A stretch of 64,000 nucleotides of DNA. It comes from Reyranella sp. GTDB taxonomy: Bacteria > Pseudomonadota > Alphaproteobacteria > Reyranellales > Reyranellaceae. The translations under genes and the position numbers were made by a program. The notes under the pieces are model-generated. The model made no database searches. It had not been told where the DNA came from and worked only from the letters and a program-made list of their open reading frames with translations. The first letter of the stretch is position 1, and every line of letters starts with the position of its first letter. Shown in pieces: positions 44,458-53,295 of the stretch. The DNA is taken from contig NZ_SCUT01000021.1 in NCBI RefSeq assembly GCF_004297265.1, forward strand, positions 97,952 to 161,951, in the 5' to 3' direction.

Positions 44458-44864
44458 CCGCGGATTTCCCCAAGGCGGTACCCGACGGCGGCAGCTACGA
44501 ATCGGACGGCGCGCCGTGGCCCACCGAATTGCGCGTCTTCAAGGAAGAGGGCCGGCTCGAGATCGACTTCTCCGACGGCCATGCCTGCGCGCTTTCCGCC
44601 GAGTATCTGAGGGTCGAGAGTCCCTCGGCCGAAGTGCAGGGTCACGGTCCGAACCAGAAGAAGATCGTCGGCGGTCGCCGCCATGTGAAGATCGCATCGG
44701 TCGAGCCCGTCGGCCACTACGCGATCCGCATCGTGTTCGACGATCGGCACGACAGCGGCATCTACAGCTGGGCTTATTTGCGGGAGCTCAGCGAAACGCG
44801 GGCCGAGCGCTGGGCCGCCTACGAAGCCGCCCTCGCCCAGCGCGGCCTGAGCCGGGACACCTGA
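44454..44864 (+). CDS. DUF971 (gamma-butyrobetaine hydroxylase N-terminal-like) protein
   Basis: A 136-residue protein with the DUF971 domain: [44 protein letters not shown], then [30 protein letters not shown]. This domain is found alone or attached to Fe-S scaffold and carnitine enzymes; a role in Fe-S biogenesis is suggested for some. Coupled to the Trm112-like gene by ATGA. Confidence 0.85.
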   Translation: MTADFPKAVPDGGSYESDGAPWPTELRVFKEEGRLEIDFSDGHACALSAEYLRVESPSAEVQGHGPNQKKIVGGRRHVKIASVEPVGHYAIRIVFDDRHDSGIYSWAYLRELSETRAERWAAYEAALAQRGLSRDT

Positions 44865-44884
44865 CGAAACCTGACGAGCCACCC

Positions 44885-46138
44885 ATGAAGATCATCATTG
44901 CCGGCGCCGGAATCGGCGGATTGACCGCAGCAATGTGCCTGCATCGTGCAGGACACGACGTGCAGGTGTACGAGGCCGTGTCGGAGATGCGGCCGCTGGG
45001 GGTCGGCATCAACATCCAGGCCGGCGCGGTGCGGATTCTGTGCAGCCTGGGCCTCGAGCCGGCCCTCGCCGCCACCGCCATCGAGACCCGCGAGCTGCGC
45101 TACGCCAACCGCCACGGCCAGACGATCTGGGCCGACCCGCGCGGCCGCCATGCCGGCCTTCCCTGGCCGCAATTCTCGATCCATCGCGGCGAGCTGCAGA
45201 TGATCCTGGTCCACGCCGCGCAGGAAATGCTGGGTGCAGAGCGCATCCGGATGGGGCGGCGTATCGCCGATTTCGCGCAGCACGGCACCACGGTGACGGC
45301 ACGCTTCGCGGGCCGCGAGGGCGCGATCGTCGAGGAAGCGACGGCCGATCTCCTGATCGCCGCCGACGGCATCCACTCGGCTGTGCGCGCGCGCTACTAC
45401 CCGAACGAGGGTCCGCCCAAGTGGCAGGGCATCCTGATGTGGCGCGGCGTCACCGTGGGCAAGCCCTATCTCGGCGGCGCCACGATGGTGCAGGCAGGGC
45501 ATCACAACCAGAAATTCGTCTGCTATCCAATCAGCCGAGCCCACGCCGAACGCGGCGAGGCGCTGATCAACTGGATCTGCGATCTCCACATGGGCGATGG
45601 CGCCCTGCCCTCGCGAGAGGACTGGAACAAGCCCGGGCGGCTGGAGGACTTCCTGCCGCGCTTCGCCGACTGGAACTTCGGCTGGCTCGACGTGCCGGAA
45701 GTCATCCGCAACGCGCATACGATCCTGGAATTCCCCATGGTCGACCGCGATCCGCTGCCGCGCTGGAGCCACGGCCGCATCACCCTGCTGGGCGATGCTG
45801 CGCATCCCATGTACCCGATCGGCTCGAACGGCGCCTCGCAGGCGATCCTCGACGGCGAGGCGATCACGCAGGAGCTGGCCGTCGGCGACGATCCCGAGGC
45901 CGCGCTCAAGCGCTACGAGGAGCGGCGCCTGCCGCCGACCGCATGCATCGTCGAGAGCAACCGGCGCAAGGGGATCGACGTGATGCTCGACATCGTCGAA
46001 CAGCGCGCGCCGCAGGGATTCACCGATCTCGAAAGCGTGCTGCCGGCGGACGAGCTCGAGAAGATCGTCGGCGACTACAAGAAACTCGTCACGCAGGACC
46101 GCGAGACGCTGCTGAAGCTCGCCGCCGCCTCGCCGTGA
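44885..46138 (+). CDS. FAD-dependent monooxygenase (salicylate hydroxylase-like)
   Basis: A 417-residue class A flavoprotein monooxygenase: FAD-binding GAGIGGL at residues 6-12, the DG motif DLLIAADGIHSAVRARYY, and GDAAHPMYPIGSNGASQAILDGEA, which binds the FAD ribityl chain. Such enzymes hydroxylate aromatic rings using NAD(P)H and O2. Substrate is unknown. It begins 20 bases after the DUF971 gene and may share its transcript; a GC hairpin (CCGG-CCC/GGG-CCGG around 46155-46174) follows. Confidence 0.85.
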   Translation: MKIIIAGAGIGGLTAAMCLHRAGHDVQVYEAVSEMRPLGVGINIQAGAVRILCSLGLEPALAATAIETRELRYANRHGQTIWADPRGRHAGLPWPQFSIHRGELQMILVHAAQEMLGAERIRMGRRIADFAQHGTTVTARFAGREGAIVEEATADLLIAADGIHSAVRARYYPNEGPPKWQGILMWRGVTVGKPYLGGATMVQAGHHNQKFVCYPISRAHAERGEALINWICDLHMGDGALPSREDWNKPGRLEDFLPRFADWNFGWLDVPEVIRNAHTILEFPMVDRDPLPRWSHGRITLLGDAAHPMYPIGSNGASQAILDGEAITQELAVGDDPEAALKRYEERRLPPTACIVESNRRKGIDVMLDIVEQRAPQGFTDLESVLPADELEKIVGDYKKLVTQDRETLLKLAAASP

Positions 46139-46297
46139 CAGCCCCAAAAGAAAACCGGCCCCTCTCGGGACCGGCCGTGGTGGCGGTTTAGTCCGGCCAT
46201 CACATCGCCGGCCACCACCGGGAGAGAATGTGCCAGAGTGCGATGACAGAATTATGGCTGTGAATTCGGACGACGCCCCGCCATACGCGGCACTTCC

Positions 46298-47884
46298 GTG
46301 AGTCTCGCCCGGGCCATCGCGACGGTCGGCGGGTTTACGCTGCTGAGCCGGATCGTGGGTTTCGTGCGCGACATCGTGCTGTCGGCGGTGCTGGGCTCCG
46401 GCGCCGTGGCGGACGCCTTCTTCGTCGCCTTCAAGCTTCCCAACTTCTTCCGCCGGCTGTTCGCCGAGGGCGCCTTCTCGGCCGCCTTCGTGCCGCTGTT
46501 CGCCCGCGAACTGACGGGCGGCGGCCGTGAGGAGGCGATGACCTTCGCGCGCCAGGCCCAGGCCGCGCTGCTGCTGGTGCTGGTTCCGTTCACCGCGCTG
46601 CTAATTCTGGCGATGCCCTGGGTAATGGCCCTGCTCGCCCCCGGCATGCGCGACGATGCGCCGACCTTCGCCATGGCAGTCGAGTTCGGACGCATCGCCT
46701 TTCCCTACCTGCTGTTCATTTCGTTGACCTCGCTCTATGGCGGCGTGCTGAACGGCATCGACCGGTTCGCCCATGTCGCCGCGACGCCGGTGCTCCTCAA
46801 CCTCGCGCTGATCGCCGCCGTGCTGGGGCTGACGCCGCTGCTTCCCAACGCGGGCTATGCCGCCTCGATCGGCGTGGCGATCGCTGGCGTGCTGCAGTGG
46901 GTCTGGCTGCTGGTCGCCTGCGGTCGCGAAGACGTCCGCATGGCGCTGGTAAGGCCGCGCTGGACACCGCGGGTGGCGCGGCTGGTGAAGCTCGCGACGC
47001 CGGTCGCGATCGGCGGCGGGGTGCAGCAGATCAGCGTCGTGCTCGACGTGGTGTGGGCTTCGCTGCTCCCCGTGGGCACGATCTCCGCCCTCTATTATGC
47101 CGACCGCATCGCCCAGCTGCCGCTCGGGGTCGTCGGCATCGCCATCGGCACGGCACTGCTGCCGCTGCTAGCGCGCGAGCTGCGTGCCGGCAACACGCAG
47201 TCGGCCATGACCAACCAGAACCGCGCGCTCGAGTTCGGCCTGCTGTTCAGCCTGCCGGCTGCCGTGGCGCTTTGGTTCCTCGCCGATCCGATCATCCGCG
47301 TGCTGTTCGAGCGCGGCCGGTTCCTGCCCGAGGATACGCTGCGCTCCGCGAGCGCTCTGGCCGCCTTTGCCGTCGGCCTGCCGGCCTTCGTGCTGGTCAA
47401 GGCGCTGGCGCCGGGCTTCTTCGCCCGCGAGGACACGCGCACGCCGCTCTACATCGCGCTGGCGGCAATCACCACCAACATCCTGTTCAACGTCTGGTTC
47501 CTGTTCGCCACGTCGATCGGCCTGGTCGGCATCGCGCTCGCCTCCTCGCTGTCGGGCTGGCTGAACGCGGCGCTGCTGGCCGGGGTGCTGCGCCGGCGCG
47601 GCCAGTGGATCCCGGACGGGCGATTGATCTCGCGCGGCATCCGTATCGCTGGCGCCAGCGCCGGCATGGGGGGCGCACTTTGGCTCGGACTCCTGTGGCT
47701 CGCACGGCCCCTGTCGCGCGCCGACGTCGAGGGCGGCGTGGCGCTGGCCGGCATCTGCCTGATCGGAATCGCAGCCTATGCGCTGCTGGGCGCAGCGCTG
47801 GGCGTGGTGAGGATCTCCGAGCTGCGCTACGTGATGCGCCGGCAACCCGGCCTCAGGTCAGCCGACCCAGGCGAACAACCGTGA
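46298..47884 (+). CDS. murJ: lipid II flippase MurJ
   Basis: A 528-residue polytopic membrane protein with about 14 helices, needed for peptidoglycan precursor export. The N-terminal signature ARAIATVGGFTLLSRIVGFVRDIVLSAVLGSG and PNFFRRLFAEGAFSAAFVPLF are MurJ hallmarks. A GTG at 46298 is used. The last 32 bases overlap the convergent AstE/AspA-like gene. Confidence 0.95.
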   Translation: MSLARAIATVGGFTLLSRIVGFVRDIVLSAVLGSGAVADAFFVAFKLPNFFRRLFAEGAFSAAFVPLFARELTGGGREEAMTFARQAQAALLLVLVPFTALLILAMPWVMALLAPGMRDDAPTFAMAVEFGRIAFPYLLFISLTSLYGGVLNGIDRFAHVAATPVLLNLALIAAVLGLTPLLPNAGYAASIGVAIAGVLQWVWLLVACGREDVRMALVRPRWTPRVARLVKLATPVAIGGGVQQISVVLDVVWASLLPVGTISALYYADRIAQLPLGVVGIAIGTALLPLLARELRAGNTQSAMTNQNRALEFGLLFSLPAAVALWFLADPIIRVLFERGRFLPEDTLRSASALAAFAVGLPAFVLVKALAPGFFAREDTRTPLYIALAAITTNILFNVWFLFATSIGLVGIALASSLSGWLNAALLAGVLRRRGQWIPDGRLISRGIRIAGASAGMGGALWLGLLWLARPLSRADVEGGVALAGICLIGIAAYALLGAALGVVRISELRYVMRRQPGLRSADPGEQP

Positions 47885-48806
47885 CGCCTGGCCGCAACGG
47901 CCGGCTCGACGAGGGCATGACCAGCACGCAATCGTCGTAGGGCGTCGTCACCGGCTCGTCGTCGTCATGGCCCAGCACGGTGCCCGCCTTGGGGATCACG
48001 TCCTGGCCCTCGAAGCGCTGCGCCGGCGTGAAGTTGCCGCGCTTCGTCGCGACCGCATGCGTCACCTCGACGACGCGCTGGCTGGCAGGCGTCGGCTGCC
48101 GCCAGCCGGCCGGCAGGTCGGCCTCTTCCAGGATTCCGGTCTCCACGAGGAAGCGGGCCGTCACGTCCTTGGCGACGACGACCGACGAGGCGCGCCAGTG
48201 CTGGCCGGTTTCGATCAGCAGAGCGTTCTTCGGGCTGTTGGGATCGCCGAACCCGCCATAGTCGCGCATGCGCATGCCGGCGGCGTGGCCGGCATCGCGG
48301 ACGATGTCGACCGGCGTGCCGATCTTCCTGGCGAAGGCCACACCCTTGTCGAGCGGACCGGACAGCATGAGCGGCACGCAATCGTCGTGCATGGAATGGA
48401 GGTCGAGCAACAGGTCAGCGCGCTCGACGAAGGGCTTCAGCACCTGCGCGCGCCTGGTCTCCACGGTGGTTGCCGGCTCGTCGATCCGGCCCCACACGCG
48501 GTTGAAATCCTCGTCGACCAGTCGCGACTTGAACGGCGTCCGCGGATCGAACGAGTGATAGGCCTCGATGTTGTTGAAGGTGAGGATCAGCGTGCCCTTG
48601 CGCGGCTTCACCTTGGCGCTCAGCAGCGCATCGACCACGATGGCGCCCGAGACCTCGTTGCCGTGCGTCAGCGACGCCACCATCACCGTCGGTCCCGGCT
48701 TGCCGCTCTCGATGACGTGGATGTAGGGCGCGGCGCCCTTCTCCCATTGGCGCAGGTCGGGGAAGGCAAATTCGATCGGCGGCGTGTCGGGCATGTTCTC
48801 GACCAT
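47853..48806 (-). CDS. succinylglutamate desuccinylase/aspartoacylase family deacylase
   Basis: A 317-residue zinc-dependent hydrolase. Zinc and catalytic residues are visible: His48 and Glu51 in LTHGNEVSGA, and His137 in DLLLDLHSMHDD. These enzymes cleave N-acyl amino acids (aspartoacylase, AstE) or related amides. No ast operon is present, so the substrate is open. ATG at 48806 or 48794 (both lack a strong ribosome site). Divergent from an MFS gene (55 bases). Confidence 0.85.
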   Translation of the reverse strand: MVENMPDTPPIEFAFPDLRQWEKGAAPYIHVIESGKPGPTVMVASLTHGNEVSGAIVVDALLSAKVKPRKGTLILTFNNIEAYHSFDPRTPFKSRLVDEDFNRVWGRIDEPATTVETRRAQVLKPFVERADLLLDLHSMHDDCVPLMLSGPLDKGVAFARKIGTPVDIVRDAGHAAGMRMRDYGGFGDPNSPKNALLIETGQHWRASSVVVAKDVTARFLVETGILEEADLPAGWRQPTPASQRVVEVTHAVATKRGNFTPAQRFEGQDVIPKAGTVLGHDDDEPVTTPYDDCVLVMPSSSRPLRPGVTVVRLGRLT

Positions 48807-48861
48807 GTGCAGGTTGCACCGTTCCTTCGCATGCTAGTTTATCGCCGACAAGGAGAAGCCT

Positions 48862-50145
48862 ATGGCGCGCAGCCGGTATCGTTGGTTCATCGTCGTCCTG
48901 CTGTTCGCGATCACCGTCGTCAACTACATCGACCGCGCCGCCCTCTCCTACGCCATTCCCCTGATCCACCGGGATCTCGGCCTGTCGCCGGCCGAGACCG
49001 GCGCGATCCTCGGCGCCTTTGGCCTGGGCTATGCCGTCACGACCCTGCTCGGCGGCTTCGCCGTCGACCGCTATGGCGCCCGACTGGTGCTGACGGTTGC
49101 GGCCGTGCTGTGGAGCCTGTCCATCGGGGCGACAGCGCTCGCCACCAGTGTCGCCATCCTCTATGCAGCCCGCGTGCTGCTGGGGGTCGCGGAAGGACCC
49201 AACTTTCCCGCCCTCACCGGCGCGGTCAGCCGCTGGCTGTCACCCCACGAGCGGGCGACGGCGCTGGCGAATGCGCTGCTGGCGGTTCCCCTGGCGCTCG
49301 CCATCGGCGGTCCGCTGGTCACGGCGCTCCTCGGATGGCTCGACTGGCGTCTGACCTTCGTGGCGCTGTTCGCGCTCTCCGCCGCCTGGATTCCGCTCTG
49401 GTACTTCTGCTTCCGGGACGACCCGTCGCAATCGCGCTTCGTGAATGCGGCCGAGCTCGCCCATATCCGCAAGGTCGATTCCGGCGTCACCGCCGCGCCA
49501 CACGCCGCGCTGAAATCCTGGCCCGAATCCGGCGTGCTGAAGGCGCTCCTGACCAACCGCACCCTGCTCGCCAACTACTGGGCCTTCTTCGTCTTCGGCT
49601 ACTTCCTGTTCTTCTTCATGACCTGGCTGCCGAGCTACCTGGAGCGCAAGTACGGGCTGAACCTCGGCGCCATCGGCCTGTTCTCGGTCCTGCCCTGGCT
49701 GTCGGCCGCCATCCTGCTGGGGGCGCTGGGACGTTGGTCGGATCATCTGCTGAAGACCACCGGCAGCCTGCGCATCTCGCGCTCTTACCTGATCGCCGGC
49801 AGTCAGCTGGTCGCGGCCCTTGCCGTCGTGCCGGTGGCCCTCACCGACAATCTCACCGTCGCCGTCGCCGGCATCACCGTGGCCGTCGCGGCTTCGATGG
49901 GCGCCAACGCCGCCTACTTCGCGGTAAACGTCGACATCGTGCCGCAGCGCGCCGCGACGGCACTCGGCCTCATGGATCTCGCCTTCGCCATCGCCGGCTT
50001 CCTGGCGCCGGTCATCACGGGCTGGGTGCTGCATCTCCGCGGCTCCTTCGCCGACGGCTTCCTGCTGATGACGGCGCTCGCCCTCTCCTCGGTGATGGTG
50101 GTCCTGCTGTTCCACCATCCCGACAAGGATCGCGAAAAGCCCTGA
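48862..50145 (+). CDS. MFS transporter, ACS/hexuronate-phthalate type
   Basis: A 427-residue, 12-helix major facilitator. N-terminus RYRWFIVVLLFAITVVNYIDRAALSYAIPLI carries the ACS-family NYxDRxxLS motif; GGFAVDRYGAR is the loop 2-3 signature. Members take up organic anions such as hexuronates, tartrate or phthalate. An AAGGAG ribosome site precedes the ATG. The neighbouring divergent amidohydrolase-like gene may process the imported compound. Confidence 0.88.
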   Translation: MARSRYRWFIVVLLFAITVVNYIDRAALSYAIPLIHRDLGLSPAETGAILGAFGLGYAVTTLLGGFAVDRYGARLVLTVAAVLWSLSIGATALATSVAILYAARVLLGVAEGPNFPALTGAVSRWLSPHERATALANALLAVPLALAIGGPLVTALLGWLDWRLTFVALFALSAAWIPLWYFCFRDDPSQSRFVNAAELAHIRKVDSGVTAAPHAALKSWPESGVLKALLTNRTLLANYWAFFVFGYFLFFFMTWLPSYLERKYGLNLGAIGLFSVLPWLSAAILLGALGRWSDHLLKTTGSLRISRSYLIAGSQLVAALAVVPVALTDNLTVAVAGITVAVAASMGANAAYFAVNVDIVPQRAATALGLMDLAFAIAGFLAPVITGWVLHLRGSFADGFLLMTALALSSVMVVLLFHHPDKDREKP

Positions 50146-50148
50146 CGC

Positions 50149-51936
50149 CTAGCTTTCGCGATACCAGTTCGCGAGGTCCCAGGTGTTGTTGTCCCAGCCG
50201 CTGATGTTGGCGACGAGGCCGTGGATCAACGCGACGGCGCCCGGCCTCGCGACCAGCGGTATGACCACCTGGTTGTTGACCACCAGCTCGTTGCATTTGA
50301 TCAGCAGGGCTGCGCGCTTGACCGGATCGAGCTCGACCTGGGCTGCCTTGTAGGTCTCGTCATACTCCTTGCTCTGCCAGCGCGTGATGTTGCGGCCCTG
50401 CCACTTGTTCTCCTTCTGCGCCGCTTCCCAGGAGCAGAACTGGCGCAGGAACACCTCCGGGTCAGGGGCATTCATGCCGTTGTTGTACATCTGCAGGTCG
50501 GCATAGAAGTGCGGATAGGTGTCGGGATTGGCGACGTCGGACGAGAAGAACACCGACGCCGTCACGGCCTTCAGGTCGACGTCGATGCCGGCCTTCTGGA
50601 ACGCCTGCTTGATGATCTGCTGCGTCTTCTGGCGCGGCTGGTTGATCGAGGTCTGGTAGACCCATTTCAGCTTCTTGCCGTCCTTGGCGCGGATGCCGTC
50701 CGGACCGCGCGCATAGCCCGCTCTGTCGAGCAGAGCGTTGGCCTTGTCGACGTTGAACTCGTACTTCGTAGTCTTCGAGCGGAATTTCTCGGGATTGTTG
50801 ATGTAGTTGGGCGTCGCGATCCCGATGCGGCCGTAGATATGCTTCTCGATCGAATCGCGGTCGATCAGCAGCGCCAGCGCCTGTCGCACCGCCGGATCGG
50901 TCAGCGTCGGATGCCTGGCCTTGAGGCTCGACCGCTCACCGTCGATCTCGACGTTCGGGTCGGTGTTGTTGACCTGCATGTGCTCGATGCCGCCGCCGGG
51001 CGAGATGACGACACGCCCCTTGCCGCCCTTCTCCATGCGCACGAGGATCTCGTCCTCGACCTGCAGGTTCCAGGCGAAGTGGTACTCGCCGGTCTGCAGC
51101 ACGGCGCGCGCCGCCGAGACGGCATCGCCACCGCCCTTCATCTCGATCGCGTCGAAATACGGCCGGTTGGGCACGTGATAGTCGAGGTTGATCTCGCCGA
51201 CGACGAGGTCGCCCGGCTTGAAGTCCTTGAACTTGTAGGGGCCGGTGCCGACCGGCTTGAGATTGGCCGGCGCCTCGCGCGACCTGGCGCCGATATAGTC
51301 ACCGAACAGGTGCTTGGGGATGATGCCGCCGGCCCAGCCGACGAAGGCGTCGGCCCAGAAGGGCGTGGGCTGCTTGAACTTCACGACGACGGTGAAATCG
51401 TCGATCTTCTCGACCACCACATCCTTGTAGGAGCCGCTGCTGACGGCCGCGGTCGCGGGATCACCGGCATAGGCCCAGGTGAAGACGACATCGTCGGCGG
51501 TGAAGGGCTTGCCGTCATGCCATTTGACGCCGCGCTTCAGCTTCCAGGTCACCGACTTGCCGTCGGCGGCGATGCCGTCCTCGCGGGTTGGGATCGACGC
51601 GGCGAGCTTGGGCTGGAGATTGCCGTCACGGTCCCAGGCGCCCAGCGGCTCGTAGAACAGGCGCGACGCGTCCTGGTCCTTGGTACCGACGGCAAAATGC
51701 GGATTGAGGAGCGTCGGACCCTGCCACCACATGACCTTGAGCAGGCCACCGCCGCCGCGCTTGGTCGGTTTGTAGGGCGCATTCGACTGCGCCATCGCCA
51801 CGCCCGAGAAGGCGAGGAGCTGATTCGCCAGTGGCGCGGTCAATCCGACCGCCGCCATCCGCTTCACGAAGGCGCGTCGGGACAGCCCGCCCGCCTTCAC
51901 CTTGTCGATGAGACCACGCAAGCCACGCTCGTCCAT
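50149..51936 (-). CDS. Tat-exported ABC peptide/nickel-type substrate-binding protein (SBP_bac_5)
   Basis: A 595-residue periplasmic binding protein. From the ATG at 51936 the N-terminus has a twin-arginine signal (LSRRAFVKRM, residues 19-28; hydrophobic core; AMA cleavage). The fold is family 5: DGKSVTWKLKRGVKWHDGKPFTADDVVFTW, VGTGPYKFKDF, ALALLIDRDSIEKHIYG. These bind oligopeptides, nickel or opines. No permease genes follow, so it is an orphan here. GGAGGC precedes the start. Confidence 0.88.
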   Translation of the reverse strand: MDERGLRGLIDKVKAGGLSRRAFVKRMAAVGLTAPLANQLLAFSGVAMAQSNAPYKPTKRGGGGLLKVMWWQGPTLLNPHFAVGTKDQDASRLFYEPLGAWDRDGNLQPKLAASIPTREDGIAADGKSVTWKLKRGVKWHDGKPFTADDVVFTWAYAGDPATAAVSSGSYKDVVVEKIDDFTVVVKFKQPTPFWADAFVGWAGGIIPKHLFGDYIGARSREAPANLKPVGTGPYKFKDFKPGDLVVGEINLDYHVPNRPYFDAIEMKGGGDAVSAARAVLQTGEYHFAWNLQVEDEILVRMEKGGKGRVVISPGGGIEHMQVNNTDPNVEIDGERSSLKARHPTLTDPAVRQALALLIDRDSIEKHIYGRIGIATPNYINNPEKFRSKTTKYEFNVDKANALLDRAGYARGPDGIRAKDGKKLKWVYQTSINQPRQKTQQIIKQAFQKAGIDVDLKAVTASVFFSSDVANPDTYPHFYADLQMYNNGMNAPDPEVFLRQFCSWEAAQKENKWQGRNITRWQSKEYDETYKAAQVELDPVKRAALLIKCNELVVNNQVVIPLVARPGAVALIHGLVANISGWDNNTWDLANWYRES

Positions 51937-52157
51937 TGGATGCCTCCAATCAGAGTGTCGAAGCCATTTCCCTGACGCTCCTGCTATCTTGCAAGATGCG
52001 TGCAATTCGATGGGAACAGCCGGGACCGGCGCCGTCAACGGCTCTGCCTTGATTAACGAGGCGACCTGCGCGATACCCGCGCGCCCCTGGCCTTCCACCG
52101 GCGGGGTGCGCGGAGGTCCAAACCCCGCGCCATCGACCTCTAGCGGAGTCCACATCC

Positions 52158-53231
52158 ATGCCTGACGCGATCCCCGCCGCCACCGGCGCGCCCAACCTGC
52201 ATCTCGCTCCTTACGAAGCGCGCGGCCTCAAGGGCCGCATCCTCTCGGGCGTGCAGCCGACGGGCAACCTCCATCTCGGCAACTATCTCGGCGCGATCCG
52301 CAACTTCGCGCGGCTGCAAAACGACTACGAGTGCCTCTACTGCGTCGTCGACCAGCACGCGATCACCGTCTGGCAGGAACCCGCCCAGCTCGCCGCGCAG
52401 ACGCGCGAGATCGCCTCGGCCTTCCTCGCGGCCGGCGTCGACGGCGCGAAACAGATCGTCTTCAACCAGTCGATGGTGCCCGAGCACGCGCAGCTCGCCT
52501 GGATCTTCAATTGCGTGGCGCGCATGGGCTGGATGAGCCGCATGACGCAGTTCAAGGAGAAGGCCGGAAAGGACCGCGAGAACGTCTCGCTGGGCCTCTT
52601 CGCCTATCCGGCGCTGATGGCGGCCGACATCCTGATCTACAAGGCCACGCACGTGCCGGTGGGCGAGGACCAGAAGCAGCATCTCGAGCTGACGCGCGAC
52701 ATCGCCATCAAGTTCAACAACGATTTCAAGGCGCCGGACTTCTTCCCGATCACCGAGCCGCTGATCTTCGGCGCGGCAACGCGCGTCATGAGCCTGCGCG
52801 ATGGCACCAAGAAGATGAGCAAGTCCGACCCGTCGGACTATTCGCGCATCAACCTCACCGACGATTCCGACGCGATCGCCCAGAAGATCCGCCGCGCCAA
52901 GACCGACCCGCTGCCGATGCCCGATACGCTTGAGGATGCCGAGAAGCGGCCCGACGCCGACAACCTGCTGGGCATCTACGCCGCCCTCGCCGACCAGGAG
53001 AAGGACGCCGTCGTCGCCCAGTTCGCGGGCAGGCAGTTCTCCGAATTCAAGACGGCGCTGACCGAGCTGGCCGTCGCCAAGCTCGGCCCGATCGGCGCGG
53101 AGATGCAGCGGCTGATGAAGGACCCCGGCCATGTCGACGGCGTGCTGCGCGACGGCGCCCAGCGCGCCCGCGCCATCGCCGCGCCGATCCTCGACGAAGT
53201 TTACAGGACCGTGGGCTTTCTAAAGCCGTAA
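52158..53231 (+). CDS. trpS: tryptophan-tRNA ligase
   Basis: A 357-residue class I aminoacyl-tRNA synthetase. The HIGH equivalent is [14 protein letters not shown] near residue 39 and KMSKSDPSD near 218 is the KMSKS loop; the Trp-binding residues cluster in [12 protein letters not shown] and SQMV-like segments. The first 20-25 residues before [11 protein letters not shown] are longer than in E. coli TrpS. 221 bases upstream (51937-52157) are non-coding. It ends at a nested palindrome. Confidence 0.95.
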   Translation: MPDAIPAATGAPNLHLAPYEARGLKGRILSGVQPTGNLHLGNYLGAIRNFARLQNDYECLYCVVDQHAITVWQEPAQLAAQTREIASAFLAAGVDGAKQIVFNQSMVPEHAQLAWIFNCVARMGWMSRMTQFKEKAGKDRENVSLGLFAYPALMAADILIYKATHVPVGEDQKQHLELTRDIAIKFNNDFKAPDFFPITEPLIFGAATRVMSLRDGTKKMSKSDPSDYSRINLTDDSDAIAQKIRRAKTDPLPMPDTLEDAEKRPDADNLLGIYAALADQEKDAVVAQFAGRQFSEFKTALTELAVAKLGPIGAEMQRLMKDPGHVDGVLRDGAQRARAIAAPILDEVYRTVGFLKP

Positions 53232-53235
53232 CCAA

Positions 53236-53291
53236 TGGAGCGCGCCACTCCAGTGGCGCTCATGATTGCGCCACTGGAGTGGCGCGCTCCA
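53236..53291. repeat. nested palindrome after trpS (terminator-like or mobile palindromic repeat)
   Basis: A perfect 24-bp inverted repeat (53236-53259 and 53268-53291) with an 8-base TCATGATT loop. Each arm itself contains an 8-bp inverted repeat (GCGCCACT-CC-AGTGGCGC). It lies 4 bases after the trpS stop and 4 bases before the stop of the heparinase gene. No T tract, so intrinsic termination is uncertain; it could be a REP-like unit. Confidence 0.8.
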
Positions 53292-53295
53292 ATGA

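Noticed and set aside
46155..46174. A terminator after the FAD monooxygenase gene
   Set aside because: A GC stem with a mismatch is visible but there is no T tract on the plus strand, so it was not listed as a terminator.
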